Positions 1 through 8,590 of a stretch of 64,000 nt of DNA are shown one piece after another. The stretch lies in the NCBI GenBank assembly GCA_035556195.1, contig DATMFK010000010.1, positions 62,001-126,000 of the forward strand. Reading direction: 5' to 3'. The translations under genes were made by a program, and so were the position numbers. The first letter of the stretch is position 1; each line of letters begins with the position of its first letter. Below the pieces are notes generated by a model. The model did not search any database and was not told where the DNA came from. It saw nothing but the letters and a program-made list of their open reading frames with translations. The DNA is from G016756615 sp035556195. Its GTDB lineage: Bacteria > Pseudomonadota > Alphaproteobacteria > Rhizobiales > Rhizobiaceae.

Positions 1-1
1 G

Positions 2-193
2 GACCGCAGGAGTTTTCCGACGAAGGCAACGCAGAAGGTCCAGCTCATGATGCGGCGCCGCCGCCGCGGGGGCGGCCGCCCCTCGGCCAAGCCGCCGGCC
101 TTCATCCGGCTCATCGCCCGCTCGCGCCTTCTGCCGCATCTCACGGGACGGCTGATCGGCATGGGCTTCAGGCCGGAGAGGGTGAGAGTGTAG
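2..193 (+). CDS. C-terminal fragment of a probable FAD-dependent oxidoreductase
   Basis: An open frame enters from the left edge and stops at 193, giving about 63 residues. It ends with the pattern RLIGMGFRPERVRV. In UbiH-like and geranylgeranyl-reductase-like FAD oxidoreductases the chain often ends in a similar 'arliGxGxRPExv' tail after an arginine-rich helix, and the arginine run near the start fits. The catalytic part lies outside the window, so only the tail similarity supports the call. Confidence 0.5.
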   Translation, partial: DRRSFPTKATQKVQLMMRRRRRGGGRPSAKPPAFIRLIARSRLLPHLTGRLIGMGFRPERVRV

Positions 194-348
194 GCCTTGC
201 CCGGTTGGTATATCACTCCGTCGCCCCTCTATCCTGCCGTACGCGCCATGTTCATCTGCAAAGATTGGCCGCCAGCAACCGCGCAGGGTGGAATGAACAA
301 ACCGGGGAGACGTCCCGCAGGACAGAGGCCAACTGTGGCAAACTTGCC

Positions 349-732
349 ATGACGCGCCAACCGAACAGGTCCGCGACCATGCGCGGGGTCTATCTCGTCA
401 TCGGGCTGCTCTTTGTCGCGCTAGGCTTCGTCGGAGCGTTCCTGCCGGTGCTTCCGACCACGCCTTTCCTCATCCTGGCGGCGGCTTGCTTTGCCCGATC
501 CTCGAACCGGCTCGAAACTTGGCTGCTCGGCCATCCGCGCTTCGGGTCGGTGCTGCGCGATTGGCGTCTGCGCGGCGCGATACCGAAAAAGGCGAAGCTC
601 GCCGCTCTGGCGGGCACCGGGCTCAGCTTCCTCCTGTTCTGGCTGGGAAGCGATCCCGGACCGATGCTCCTGACGGCCGTCGCGGCATTGATGCTGACCG
701 GCCTCGCCTTCGTGTTCACCAGACCTTCCTGA
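349..732 (+). CDS. YbaN/DUF454 family inner membrane protein
   Basis: A protein of about 127 residues of the YbaN (DUF454) family, whose function is unknown. The family hallmark is visible: a first membrane helix running into the segment FLPVLPTTPFLILAAACFAR, then a short cytoplasmic stretch with HPRFGSVLRDWR and two more hydrophobic helices near the C-terminus. The frame extends further upstream, but family members begin immediately before the first helix. I therefore give the ATG at 349; the ATG at 379 is also possible and matches the usual family length even better. It lies between the oxidoreductase tail and the convergent cyclase gene and shows no operon partner. Confidence 0.85.
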   Translation: MTRQPNRSATMRGVYLVIGLLFVALGFVGAFLPVLPTTPFLILAAACFARSSNRLETWLLGHPRFGSVLRDWRLRGAIPKKAKLAALAGTGLSFLLFWLGSDPGPMLLTAVAALMLTGLAFVFTRPS

Positions 733-869
733 GAAGCAGGCGGAGGAGGGACGCTTTAGTCTAGGTGTTTGCTTTTGCGCACGTCGTTATCCCAAAACCG
801 CTGCGCGCTTCGGGCGACATGCTGAAGATCCGAGCCTCAACAGCTTGTCTTTCCGCTGACCTAGGGAAG

Positions 870-3800
870 CTAGGCCGATCCTGCTGTGGCCACGAGCATT
901 CGCGCAGCTTTCAGGTCCGGCAATGCCGCTCCCTCCGTGAAGCCCGAGCAAATCTCCGCAAGCTGCCGCAGACCATCGATCTGGGAGCCATCAGCGCGAG
1001 CGAGCCCGATGGCCGCGCGAAGCTCCCAGAAGCGAGCGCCCTGGGCACGCGCTGTCGACAGCGCGTCCCGGAAACGCTCCGCGGCCAGCATTCTTTGTTC
1101 GGGTCCGGATTGAAGCATGGCCTCGCCCTGAAGGCGGAGAATCTCGGCCGAGAACCAACGTTCATTCGTGTGTTCGATGTCCTCCTCAGCCTTTTTGAGC
1201 AGAAGCAGTGCGGCCGCCGGGTCGCCGGCCGTCATCTCGATCTGTGCCTGCAGGGCAGCAAAGTAAGGCGACATGTAATGCGCCCCTGTGCTCCGCCACT
1301 CATCGATGCCCCTTCGTAGATCGGCGAGGCCGCGATCCGTGTCACCCTCCTCTGCGACTGTCCAGGCTTGAAGGATGGTGGCCCCGGCTTGCCAGAAGCG
1401 GAATCCGGCCTCGCTCGATATCTGGAAAAGTTCTGCGGCGCGAAGCCCCACACCTTCGCGATCCGCAAGGATCTGGCGAACCACACCGCCAAAGAAAAGC
1501 GGCAAGGCAAGGCTGTTGCGGTGGCCGATCCTTCTTGCTTCGGCAGTCGCTTCATCGCTGGCAGAAAGTGCCTGATCGGGCAGGCCGAGGACAAGGAGGG
1601 TCCGTGCGAGATAATCGAGGCACACCACATGAGGATCGAAGGCGTATACGAAGGAGGGAGAGCGATGCTCTCGCGGATCATAAAGTGCCAACGCTTCCTT
1701 CAGATGGGCCCGTGCGCGCGAAAATTCGCCTGCAGGCAGGGCGCTGACACCTGCTGCCCGATGGGCGAAGAACGATAGCCCGCGATCATGACTGCTGCTG
1801 GCGAGCTCAAGCAGGCGATCGGCAGCCCGGCGCGCCTCGGACAGTTCGGCAGCATAGAGGTGATACAAGCAGAGGCCGTAGAGGACAGGGAATGCCTCCC
1901 GCACCTCGCCCAGCTCCTCACAAAGTTCCTTCGCTCTGATGTAGGCGGCACCCGTTTCCGGTGCCGCGAAACCATGCGCCGCCACCTGTGTGCTACCTAT
2001 CGCCAGTTGCAGCGAGAGTTCACGGCGGGCACGCTCCGGCGAGGGCGGAAGGGAATTCAATCCGTTCAGCGCATCCCCGAACCGCAGCAGCGCTTCGGAC
2101 AGTGACGAGCGCGACAACGCCCGCCGCCCAGCCTGCTCGTGGTAGACGATAGCCTGCTCCATCAGGCATGCCTGTCCGAAATGGTGGGCAAGCAATTCAG
2201 GCTCGGAAGCGACCGTTTCCGGAAACCGGTCTTCCAGGATTCTGGCGATGCGGGCGTGCAACTGCTGACGCCGGCTCAGGAGCAGGCTTCCGTAGGCTGC
2301 GTCCTGAACCAACGCGTGCTTGAATGCATAGCTGATCTGGCTGCCGCCGCCACGCCGGAACACCAGGCCTGCGGCCACGAGCTGTTCCGTAGCTCTCGCC
2401 AGTTCGGTTTCCGACATGTCCACAGCGGACGCCAGTAGTTCGTAACTGAATTCCCGCCCGATCACCGCGCCGACCTGGGCCACTTCCCTGACAGAGGCGA
2501 GACGATCGAGGCGGGCCATGAGGGAATCATGCAGTGTTGCTGGGACCGCGAGCGGCGGCAAGGGACCCGAGAGTTTGTAGTCCCCTCCGCTCTCCTTGAG
2601 GAGACCCGATTCCAGGATCACCTTCGTCAACTCCTCGACGAAGAGCGGCACCCCTTCGGTCTTGGAGAGAATCTGTTCGAGAACGGGCGTCGGAAGGTGT
2701 TTTCCAGCCGTCATCGCGGAGATTATCGAGGCCGCTTGCGCGCGGCTCAAGCGATTCAACGTGAGCAAGGTCGCATGAGGAAGACCGTTCCAGCGAACCG
2801 AGCCGTCTGGGCGGCAGGTGGCGACCAGCATCGCTGGAAGCCGCTGGATTCGGTCGACGATGATGTCGAACAGTTCGGCCGAGGCCGGATCGAGATGGTG
2901 AGTGTCTTCAAGAAGCATGAGCACCGGCTTGCTGCCGGCAAGCGCTTGCAATTGCTCTATCAAGACCTCGAAGGTGCGCGCCTTCTGCATCTGCGGCGTC
3001 AGATCAAGCTTCGGGTATCGGTCGCCGGTAGGAATTGACAGCAAGGCCGCGATCAACGGGATCGCTTCCTGCGGGTTTCGCGTCGTCGCAAGAACCTCTT
3101 CGAGGAATGCCAGCTGCCTTTCCGGTGGATCGGCGCGGTTGATATCGGCGGCGCGAACCAGCTGGTCGGCGACAGGGTATAGCGCGGTCTGCGTATGGTA
3201 CGGCGAACAGAAATAGCGCAAATAGGTGACGGGTTCCTCTTTCAGCCGTTCTCGAAGCTCTTGAAGTATTCGAGACTTGCCGATCCCAGCCTCGCCGAAC
3301 AGCTCCACCACTTGTCCTTCCCCCGATGCCGCCAGGTTCCATCGGTCGAGAAGCAGTCCGATATCGAGATCCCGGCCCGCCAACGGCGCAGTCGCTCCCG
3401 CATGGAGAGCGTCAAAACGGCCTTCAACCCGGCCTTCCCCAACCACCAGGTAGGAATTTGTGGGGGTGTCGAAGCCCTGCAGCTTCTGGGGTCGGATTCG
3501 CTGCACCTCGAAGAGCCTGCCTATCAGCCGGTATGTGAGTTCCGAAATCACCACCGCGTTCGGCTCCGCCAGCTTCTGCAAGCGGGCAGCGAGGTTGGGC
3601 GTCTCCCCAGCCACGGCGTTCTCCTGTGCCGCCCCCGTGCCGACCAGATCTCCCACGACGACCAGCCCCGTTGCCACGCCGATGCGGACGGAGAGTTGCT
3701 GACCGTCGGTCGTGGAGAGTCCCCTGACGGCCTCGACGACGGCAAGCCCTGCCCGGACTGCACGATCCGCCTCCTCCTCATGCGCCTGCGGCCAACCGAA

Positions 3801-4244
3801 ATAGGCGAGGACGCCATCGCCCATCAGTTTTGCTACATATCCGTCGAAACGGACGACTTCGCCTGCAACCGCGTTCTGGAACTGGCGCAGAAGCGCGCCC
3901 ATTTCCTCCGGGTCGAAACGAGTGGCCAGGCCCGTGGAATCGACCAGATCCACAAACATCACGGTAAGCTGGCGCCTTTCGGCCTCGCGTGGGCGGGACG
4001 CCGGGGATGGATGGCGGGAGCCGGCGGCTGAAATCGTCTGGCTGGCTGCCCGGTCAGTCTGGCTGCCCTCCAGCCTTGCGATCGCCTGAAGGATTTTCTT
4101 TCGATGGGCAAGAGCGGCGACGCCGATCTCCTTCAGATCCTCGGCGGTCAAGCTAGGGAGAATCTCAGCGTCGATCGCGTTGCTGTCGAAGGCAGCAGCG
4201 TATTGCCCAAGCCCCAAGCTCTCCAGCCAGGACGCAACGAGCAT
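870..4244 (-). CDS. SAM domain, class III adenylate/guanylate cyclase, AAA ATPase and TPR signalling protein
   Basis: A 1124-residue multidomain protein. Residues 1-60 resemble a SAM domain (WLESLGLGQYAAAFDSNAID). Residues about 93-270 form a class III nucleotide cyclase domain with the metal-binding aspartates in MFVDLVDS (D99) and GDGVLAYFG (D143). A P-loop, GEAGIGKS, sits near residue 317 and opens an AAA/STAND-type ATPase module; the last 350 residues or so are helical repeats of TPR type. Such fusions are common in rhizobia, where they are thought to couple ligand or protein sensing to cNMP synthesis; the signal is unknown. The ATG at 4244 follows an AAGGTG ribosome binding site, so I prefer it to a GTG at 4253. 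The gene stands alone. Confidence 0.9.
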   Translation of the reverse strand: MLVASWLESLGLGQYAAAFDSNAIDAEILPSLTAEDLKEIGVAALAHRKKILQAIARLEGSQTDRAASQTISAAGSRHPSPASRPREAERRQLTVMFVDLVDSTGLATRFDPEEMGALLRQFQNAVAGEVVRFDGYVAKLMGDGVLAYFGWPQAHEEEADRAVRAGLAVVEAVRGLSTTDGQQLSVRIGVATGLVVVGDLVGTGAAQENAVAGETPNLAARLQKLAEPNAVVISELTYRLIGRLFEVQRIRPQKLQGFDTPTNSYLVVGEGRVEGRFDALHAGATAPLAGRDLDIGLLLDRWNLAASGEGQVVELFGEAGIGKSRILQELRERLKEEPVTYLRYFCSPYHTQTALYPVADQLVRAADINRADPPERQLAFLEEVLATTRNPQEAIPLIAALLSIPTGDRYPKLDLTPQMQKARTFEVLIEQLQALAGSKPVLMLLEDTHHLDPASAELFDIIVDRIQRLPAMLVATCRPDGSVRWNGLPHATLLTLNRLSRAQAASIISAMTAGKHLPTPVLEQILSKTEGVPLFVEELTKVILESGLLKESGGDYKLSGPLPPLAVPATLHDSLMARLDRLASVREVAQVGAVIGREFSYELLASAVDMSETELARATEQLVAAGLVFRRGGGSQISYAFKHALVQDAAYGSLLLSRRQQLHARIARILEDRFPETVASEPELLAHHFGQACLMEQAIVYHEQAGRRALSRSSLSEALLRFGDALNGLNSLPPSPERARRELSLQLAIGSTQVAAHGFAAPETGAAYIRAKELCEELGEVREAFPVLYGLCLYHLYAAELSEARRAADRLLELASSSHDRGLSFFAHRAAGVSALPAGEFSRARAHLKEALALYDPREHRSPSFVYAFDPHVVCLDYLARTLLVLGLPDQALSASDEATAEARRIGHRNSLALPLFFGGVVRQILADREGVGLRAAELFQISSEAGFRFWQAGATILQAWTVAEEGDTDRGLADLRRGIDEWRSTGAHYMSPYFAALQAQIEMTAGDPAAALLLLKKAEEDIEHTNERWFSAEILRLQGEAMLQSGPEQRMLAAERFRDALSTARAQGARFWELRAAIGLARADGSQIDGLRQLAEICSGFTEGAALPDLKAARMLVATAGSA

Positions 4245-4340
4245 AAGGGTCACCTTCCCGAAACGACCCTAAAAATGCGAGTATACCGCATTCCTCCGCG
4301 GAGCGCACTGCACCGGCCGTCGTGGACGGCGGCCCGGGTC

Positions 4341-5228
4341 TCACCCCCGCCCCGCCCCTCCCAGCCCAAGCAGCTTCATCGCGTTCTGCTTGAGGATGAG
4401 CGGGCGCACCTCGGGCTTGATATCGATCTTTTCGAAATCGGCGAGCCAGCGGTCGGGCGTGATCACCGGCCAATCCGAGCCGAACAGCACCTTATGTCTC
4501 AGGAGCGTGTTGCAGTAGCGCACGAGGATCTCGGGGAAATATTTCGGCGACCAGCCGGAAAGGTCGATATAGACGTTGGGCTTGTGGGTCGCCACCGCCA
4601 GCGCCTCCTCCTGCCAGGGAAAGGAGGGATGGGCGAGAATGATGGGCATGTCCGGGAAGTCGGTCGCCACATCGTCGAGATACATCGGGTTGGAATATTT
4701 GAGCCTGATGCCGTTGCCGCCCGGCATGCCGGCCCCCACGCCCGTCTGGCCGGTGTGGAACAGCGCCGGCACGCCGGCCTCGGCAATCGCCTCGTAGAGC
4801 ACATAGGCCGAGCGGTCGTTGGGATAGAAGCCCTGCATGGACGGGTGGAACTTGAAGCCCCTTATGCCGAAGCTCTCGACCAGGCGCCGCGCCTCGCGCG
4901 CGCCGAGCTTGCCCTTGGCCGGGTCGATCGAGGCGAAAGGAATGAGCACGTCGCTGTTCTCGGCGGCGAGCTCGGCCATCTCCTCGTTGTTGTAGCGGCG
5001 AAAGCCGGTCTCGCGTTCGGCGTCGACGGGGAAGATGACGCAGGCGATCTTGCGCTCGCGATAATAGGCGGCCGTCTCCGGTACCGTCGGCGGATGGGCG
5101 TGCGGCGACTTGAAATATTTCGCCATGGCCGCCTGGAAATCGTCATAGCCATCATCGGGATGGGTCCCGCAAGGCTCCTCGGCATGGGTGTGGATGTCTA
5201 TGGCGACGACGTCGTCAGGATTGATCAT
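4341..5228 (-). CDS. Amidohydrolase family 2 (COG2159) protein of the aromatic-acid operon
   Basis: A 295-residue TIM-barrel metal hydrolase or decarboxylase of the amidohydrolase-2 group. Visible metal-site motifs are DIHTHAE (H13, H15), LFHTGQTG, ILAHPSFPW and FGSDWPV, whose aspartate is typically the catalytic base. This group includes gamma-resorcylate and ACMS decarboxylases, 4-oxalomesaconate hydratase LigJ and lactonases, so the reaction cannot be named from sequence. The start has a GGAGAG site. It begins only 18 bases after the stop of the CoA ligase gene, so it is surely the third gene of the crotonase-ligase-amidohydrolase operon and presumably acts on an intermediate of side-chain shortening or ring processing. 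Confidence 0.85.
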   Translation of the reverse strand: MINPDDVVAIDIHTHAEEPCGTHPDDGYDDFQAAMAKYFKSPHAHPPTVPETAAYYRERKIACVIFPVDAERETGFRRYNNEEMAELAAENSDVLIPFASIDPAKGKLGAREARRLVESFGIRGFKFHPSMQGFYPNDRSAYVLYEAIAEAGVPALFHTGQTGVGAGMPGGNGIRLKYSNPMYLDDVATDFPDMPIILAHPSFPWQEEALAVATHKPNVYIDLSGWSPKYFPEILVRYCNTLLRHKVLFGSDWPVITPDRWLADFEKIDIKPEVRPLILKQNAMKLLGLGGAGRG

Positions 5229-5246
5229 CGGTCTCTCCTCATGGAC

Positions 5247-7097
5247 TCAGGCGACCAGCACGCGCGCCGAATAGGGTTTCGCGTAGAGTTCCTCGACAAG
5301 ATCGCCCCGGTTGGCGAGCACAGCCATCTGGCTGATCGTACCCTTGTCGGTGAGCTCTCCTCGGTCGATGTCGGGAGGCGCCGCAAGGAGCAGCGCGCGG
5401 GCGACACGGTTGGACGAGCCCGTCGCGGTACGCGCCACGGCGGCGAGCCTTTCCGAAAAGGCAGCGCGGACCCGGGGATCGGCGAGCAAAGGCTCTCCGG
5501 AAAGGCCCGGCGCCAGGCGCCCCAGGGCTTCGAGATCGGGGAAGATCAGGATGGCGATGTCGTCGCGGTTCATGCCGGCGACGATCACGTCGCGGGCAAG
5601 CGGTGCAAATCGGGAAACGAGGTCGGCGCGCAGCGGCCCGACGCTCACCCAAGTTCCGGAGGAGAGCTTGAAGTCCTCGTTGATGCGGCCATCGAAGACG
5701 TAGCCTTTCGCCGGATCCGTCTCGTCGACCAGCCGCAGGGCGTCGCCCAGGCGATAGTAGCCCTCCTCGTCGAATGCCGCTGCCGTGAGTTCCGGTTCGC
5801 GCCAGTAGCCCGGCGTGACGCTCGGCGCCCTCACCCGCGCCTCCATCTTGCCGTTGACCGGGGCGAGCTTCAGCTCGACCCCGGGTACGGGAAGGCCGAC
5901 GCGCCCGGCGCCTGCATGGTCGAGATCGCAGACCATGGCGAAGGGGGCGGTCTCCGTGGAGCCGAGCCCTGTCAGGATCGGAACCTTGCAGCCGATCGTC
6001 TGGACGGCAAGATCCTCCATTGCCTTCCAGACCGCCGGCGAGATGCCGGCGCCGGCGAAGAACAGCATCTTGAGCCGGGAGAAGAAATGCGCGCGAAGAG
6101 TGTCGTCCGCCGCGAGCCGGGGCACGAGCTCCTCGAATCCCTTGGGCACGTTGAAATAGATGGTCGGCGCGATCTCGCGCAGGTTGCGAAGCGTCTCCGG
6201 AATACCGGCCGGCGTCGGCCTCCCGCCGTCTATGTAGAGCGAACCGCCATTGTAGAGCACCAGCCCGCAATTGTGGCTGCCGCCGAAGACATGGTTCCAG
6301 GGTAGCCAGTCGATCAGCACCGGCGGCTCGTCCTTCACGAAGGCGAGAGCCTCGCGCAGCATCACCTGGTTGGAGCAGAGCATGCGATGCGTGGTGACGA
6401 CGCCCTTCGGATTGCCGGTCGAGCCAGACGTGTAGAGGAACTTGGCGATCGTATCGGGCCCCACCGTGCGATGAGCCGCTTCCGCCGCGTCGCTGGCTGG
6501 CGTTGCGAGGAGCTCGGCGAAAGGCGTCGCCGCGCGGTTGCCTTCGCCCCGCGAGACCACGATCTCAGTCTCCACCGGGACGACGGCCTCGAGCGCTCTG
6601 CCATAGGCCTCGGCGTCCGACGCGAAGACCAGCCCCGGAGTGAGCTTGCCCATGATGTAGCGGAGCTTGTCGAAATCGGCGGAGACCGTCGAGTAGGCGG
6701 GCGAGACGGCAGCGAAGGGAATGCCGGCATAGAGGCAGCCCAGCACCAGCATTGCATGGTCGAGGTCGTTGCCCGAAAGGATCGCCACGGGACGTTCCGC
6801 CGAGAGCCCGCGCGCCACGAGAGCCGAAGCAACGGCGCGTGCATGGGCCAGCGCCGTGGCATAGGTGATCGCACGCCAGCCGCCGGCAGGCTCGCGTTCG
6901 GCCATGTAGACCCGGTCGGGCGCGATCTCGGCCCAATGAAGAAGCCGTTCGGTCAGCTTTTCGGGATAGGGCGGCAAGGGCCGGGTCGGCCTGACATGGA
7001 CGACGCCGCTCGGCTCATGCGTGAGGCCGACGCTGTTCCTGCCGAGCGGCACCGGCAGCCAGCCGGGATTTCCACCTTGCGTTTCCTTGTCCAGCAT
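5247..7097 (-). CDS. Feruloyl-CoA synthase family aryl-CoA ligase
   Basis: A 616-residue ANL-superfamily acyl-CoA ligase that should activate a cinnamic-type acid (ferulate, p-coumarate or caffeate) to its CoA thioester using ATP. The AMP-binding P-loop YTSGSTGNPKG lies at residues 222-232, followed by WLPWNHVFGGSHN, LGSTETAPF and YRLGDALRL. The catalytic lysine of the C-terminal lid is probably in LTDKGTISQ. The length and the WLPWNHVFGG and FDGRINEDFKLSSGTWVSVG blocks are characteristic of the feruloyl-CoA synthase subgroup. The ATG at 7097 follows an AGGGAGGG site. It lies 31 bases after the crotonase gene. R. palustris CouB is the best-studied functional parallel; substrate preference here is inferred. 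Confidence 0.88.
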   Translation of the reverse strand: MLDKETQGGNPGWLPVPLGRNSVGLTHEPSGVVHVRPTRPLPPYPEKLTERLLHWAEIAPDRVYMAEREPAGGWRAITYATALAHARAVASALVARGLSAERPVAILSGNDLDHAMLVLGCLYAGIPFAAVSPAYSTVSADFDKLRYIMGKLTPGLVFASDAEAYGRALEAVVPVETEIVVSRGEGNRAATPFAELLATPASDAAEAAHRTVGPDTIAKFLYTSGSTGNPKGVVTTHRMLCSNQVMLREALAFVKDEPPVLIDWLPWNHVFGGSHNCGLVLYNGGSLYIDGGRPTPAGIPETLRNLREIAPTIYFNVPKGFEELVPRLAADDTLRAHFFSRLKMLFFAGAGISPAVWKAMEDLAVQTIGCKVPILTGLGSTETAPFAMVCDLDHAGAGRVGLPVPGVELKLAPVNGKMEARVRAPSVTPGYWREPELTAAAFDEEGYYRLGDALRLVDETDPAKGYVFDGRINEDFKLSSGTWVSVGPLRADLVSRFAPLARDVIVAGMNRDDIAILIFPDLEALGRLAPGLSGEPLLADPRVRAAFSERLAAVARTATGSSNRVARALLLAAPPDIDRGELTDKGTISQMAVLANRGDLVEELYAKPYSARVLVA

Positions 7098-7128
7098 GTC
7101 GGCCCTCCCTGCCGCCCTCTGCCTGGGC

Positions 7129-7914
7129 TCAGCCCCTATGGGAGATCTTCGGCGCTCTTTTGGCGAGAAAGTCCTGCAGTCGCTGCTTTGCTTCCCGATC
7201 GTCCTGCGCGATGGACGACAGCAGCGCCTCCATGAGGTAACCGGTCGGGCGATCGGCATCGGCGATGCGTGGAAGCCCGTGGATCAGGGCGAAATTGGTC
7301 ATGGACGCATTGCGTGCGATCGCCGCTGCGAGCTCCATCGCCTTGGCTTCCGCCTTGCCGGGTTCGACCAGATAATGCGACAGGCCGAGACGCTCGCCCT
7401 CCTCCGCCGAGAGCGTGCGCCCGGTCAGCATCATCTCCATCATGCGGGACGTGCCGATGAGGCGCGGCAGCCTGACGGACCCTCCCCCGCCCACATAGAT
7501 GCCGCGCTGGCCCTCCGGCAGCGCGTAATAGACGCTACGATCGGCGACGCGCACATGGGTCGCGCTGGCGAGTTCCATGCCGCCGCCGATCACAGCGCCC
7601 TGTAGCGCCGAGACCACCGGCACCGGACCGAACTCGATCGCCTCGGTCACGCGGTGCCACATGCGCGAGTGCCTGATCGCTTCAGGGACCTCTGTCTCGA
7701 CGAGTTCCGAGAGATCGAGGCCGGCACAAAAATGCTCGCCTTCACCAAGCAGCACGGCGACCTTCACCGCGCTCGGAAAAGACGCGAAAGCCTCTTCCAG
7801 GGCGAGCATCGAGGCCTCGTTGAGCGCGTTGCGTTTGCCCGGCCGGGCCAGGCGCACGACCGCCACCGTGTCCCTGATCTCGATGGTGACGGGTTGGTTG
7901 TCCGGTGCTCTCAC
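7129..7914 (-). CDS. Crotonase (enoyl-CoA hydratase) family enzyme of the aromatic-acid operon
   Basis: A 261-residue crotonase-fold enzyme. The oxyanion-hole segment HFCAGLDL (about 62-69) and both canonical acid-base glutamates are present: E114 in IGGGMELAS and E134 in ALPEGQRGI. It can therefore be a hydratase. Given the neighbouring aryl-CoA ligase it probably hydrates a cinnamoyl-CoA thioester as the first step of chain shortening (compare CouA of R. palustris). It does not look close to the Pseudomonas hydratase-lyase (Ech/HCHL), so a direct retro-aldol to vanillin is unproven. The start is a GTG at 7914 with no clear Shine-Dalgarno. The palindromic operator 7936-7950 sits just upstream, which implies a very short leader. 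Confidence 0.85.
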   Translation of the reverse strand: MRAPDNQPVTIEIRDTVAVVRLARPGKRNALNEASMLALEEAFASFPSAVKVAVLLGEGEHFCAGLDLSELVETEVPEAIRHSRMWHRVTEAIEFGPVPVVSALQGAVIGGGMELASATHVRVADRSVYYALPEGQRGIYVGGGGSVRLPRLIGTSRMMEMMLTGRTLSAEEGERLGLSHYLVEPGKAEAKAMELAAAIARNASMTNFALIHGLPRIADADRPTGYLMEALLSSIAQDDREAKQRLQDFLAKRAPKISHRG

Positions 7915-7935
7915 GGCGCTTGCTCGCTTGTTATT

Positions 7936-7950
7936 GTTATATACTATAAC
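7936..7950. promoter_or_regulatory. MarR-type operator and probable -10 region of the crotonase operon
   Basis: GTTATA-TAC-TATAAC is a perfect 6+3+6 palindrome that contains a TATA-rich -10-like core. It begins 22 bases upstream of the crotonase start and touches the marR stop codon. Related palindromes lie at 8522 and 13556, each in front of another transcription unit of the same cluster, so this is most likely the binding site of the neighbouring MarR protein. Confidence 0.75.
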
Positions 7951-8465
7951 TAAATTTCGTTCGGCGCAACCCGTCGGTCGACATGATCACCGAGCATACG
8001 CTGGAGCAGGCCGAGAAGCTGCTCGCGCTCCCTGGGCCGGAGCCGCGCGAGCACGCGAGCCTCATGCTCGGCCTGTATCTCCATGGCGTCCGCAAGCAGC
8101 CTTTCGCCCGCCTCGGTGAGGAAGAGGGCGTGGGAGCGCCGGTCGTTCGGGGCCGGCTCGCGCCGGGCAAGACCACGTTTCTCGAGCGCATCGATGATCG
8201 CCACCAGGTTGGTGCGCTGAAGCCCGAGCGCTTCGCTCACCGACGTCTGGGTGGAGCCCGGGTTGGCCCTGATGACGCAGAGCACGCTGAAGGAGGCTGG
8301 CCTGAGGCCCACGGCCGCCATGGCGCCGATGAAGTCCTCGAAGACGACGAGTTGGGCGCGCCGCAGCATATAGCCGACGAAGGACGGCAGGGGCGAAAGG
8401 TCGACCTGCGGCGATGACGCATCGCTCCCCGTCTGCTTCGGCTCGATTGCAGCCTGGTTCGCCAA
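7950..8465 (-). CDS. MarR family transcriptional regulator (CouR-like)
   Basis: A 171-residue winged-helix regulator. The MarR core runs from about residue 28 to 160. The recognition region is TSVSEALGLQRTNLVAIIDALEKRGL, quoted here as two parts: the helix TSVSEALGLQRTNL followed by VAIIDALEKRGL. The wing contains RREPAPNDRRSHALFLTEAG. The start is a TTG at 8465, chosen because AGGAGG lies eight bases upstream and no ATG is available before the fold begins. It is transcribed with or ahead of the crotonase operon and divergently from the ABC importer. In R. palustris the MarR protein CouR represses the p-coumarate genes and is released by p-coumaroyl-CoA. The same logic is inferred here from the context and the three shared palindromes. 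Confidence 0.88.
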   Translation of the reverse strand: MANQAAIEPKQTGSDASSPQVDLSPLPSFVGYMLRRAQLVVFEDFIGAMAAVGLRPASFSVLCVIRANPGSTQTSVSEALGLQRTNLVAIIDALEKRGLARREPAPNDRRSHALFLTEAGERLLADAMEIQAEHEARVLARLRPREREQLLGLLQRMLGDHVDRRVAPNEI

Positions 8466-8521
8466 TATCGGATCCTCCTCGCTTTTGTCGCAAACAGCCT
8501 CTTGGCTTCGCCCGCAAGATA

Positions 8522-8536
8522 GTTATACGATATTAC
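8522..8536. promoter_or_regulatory. MarR-type operator between marR and the ABC importer
   Basis: GTTATA-CGA-TATTAC differs from the perfect palindrome at 7936 by one arm base. It lies in the divergent region between the marR start (8465) and the importer start (8591). It could control both the importer and marR itself. Confidence 0.7.
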
Positions 8537-8590
8537 AATCCGAGGGGCTGCTTCAACCCCTTCTGCCACGGCCTCGGGAGGAGAAAGAGC

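Noticed and set aside
4104..6305. A 733-codon open frame on the plus strand.
   Set aside because: It lies opposite the amidohydrolase and CoA ligase genes, has low-complexity Arg/His/Gly composition and matches no family; it is a by-product of high GC.
7129..7914. Naming the crotonase as feruloyl-CoA hydratase-lyase (vanillin-forming).
   Set aside because: Its active-site segments follow ordinary enoyl-CoA hydratases rather than the Pseudomonas hydratase-lyase, so I kept the general call.
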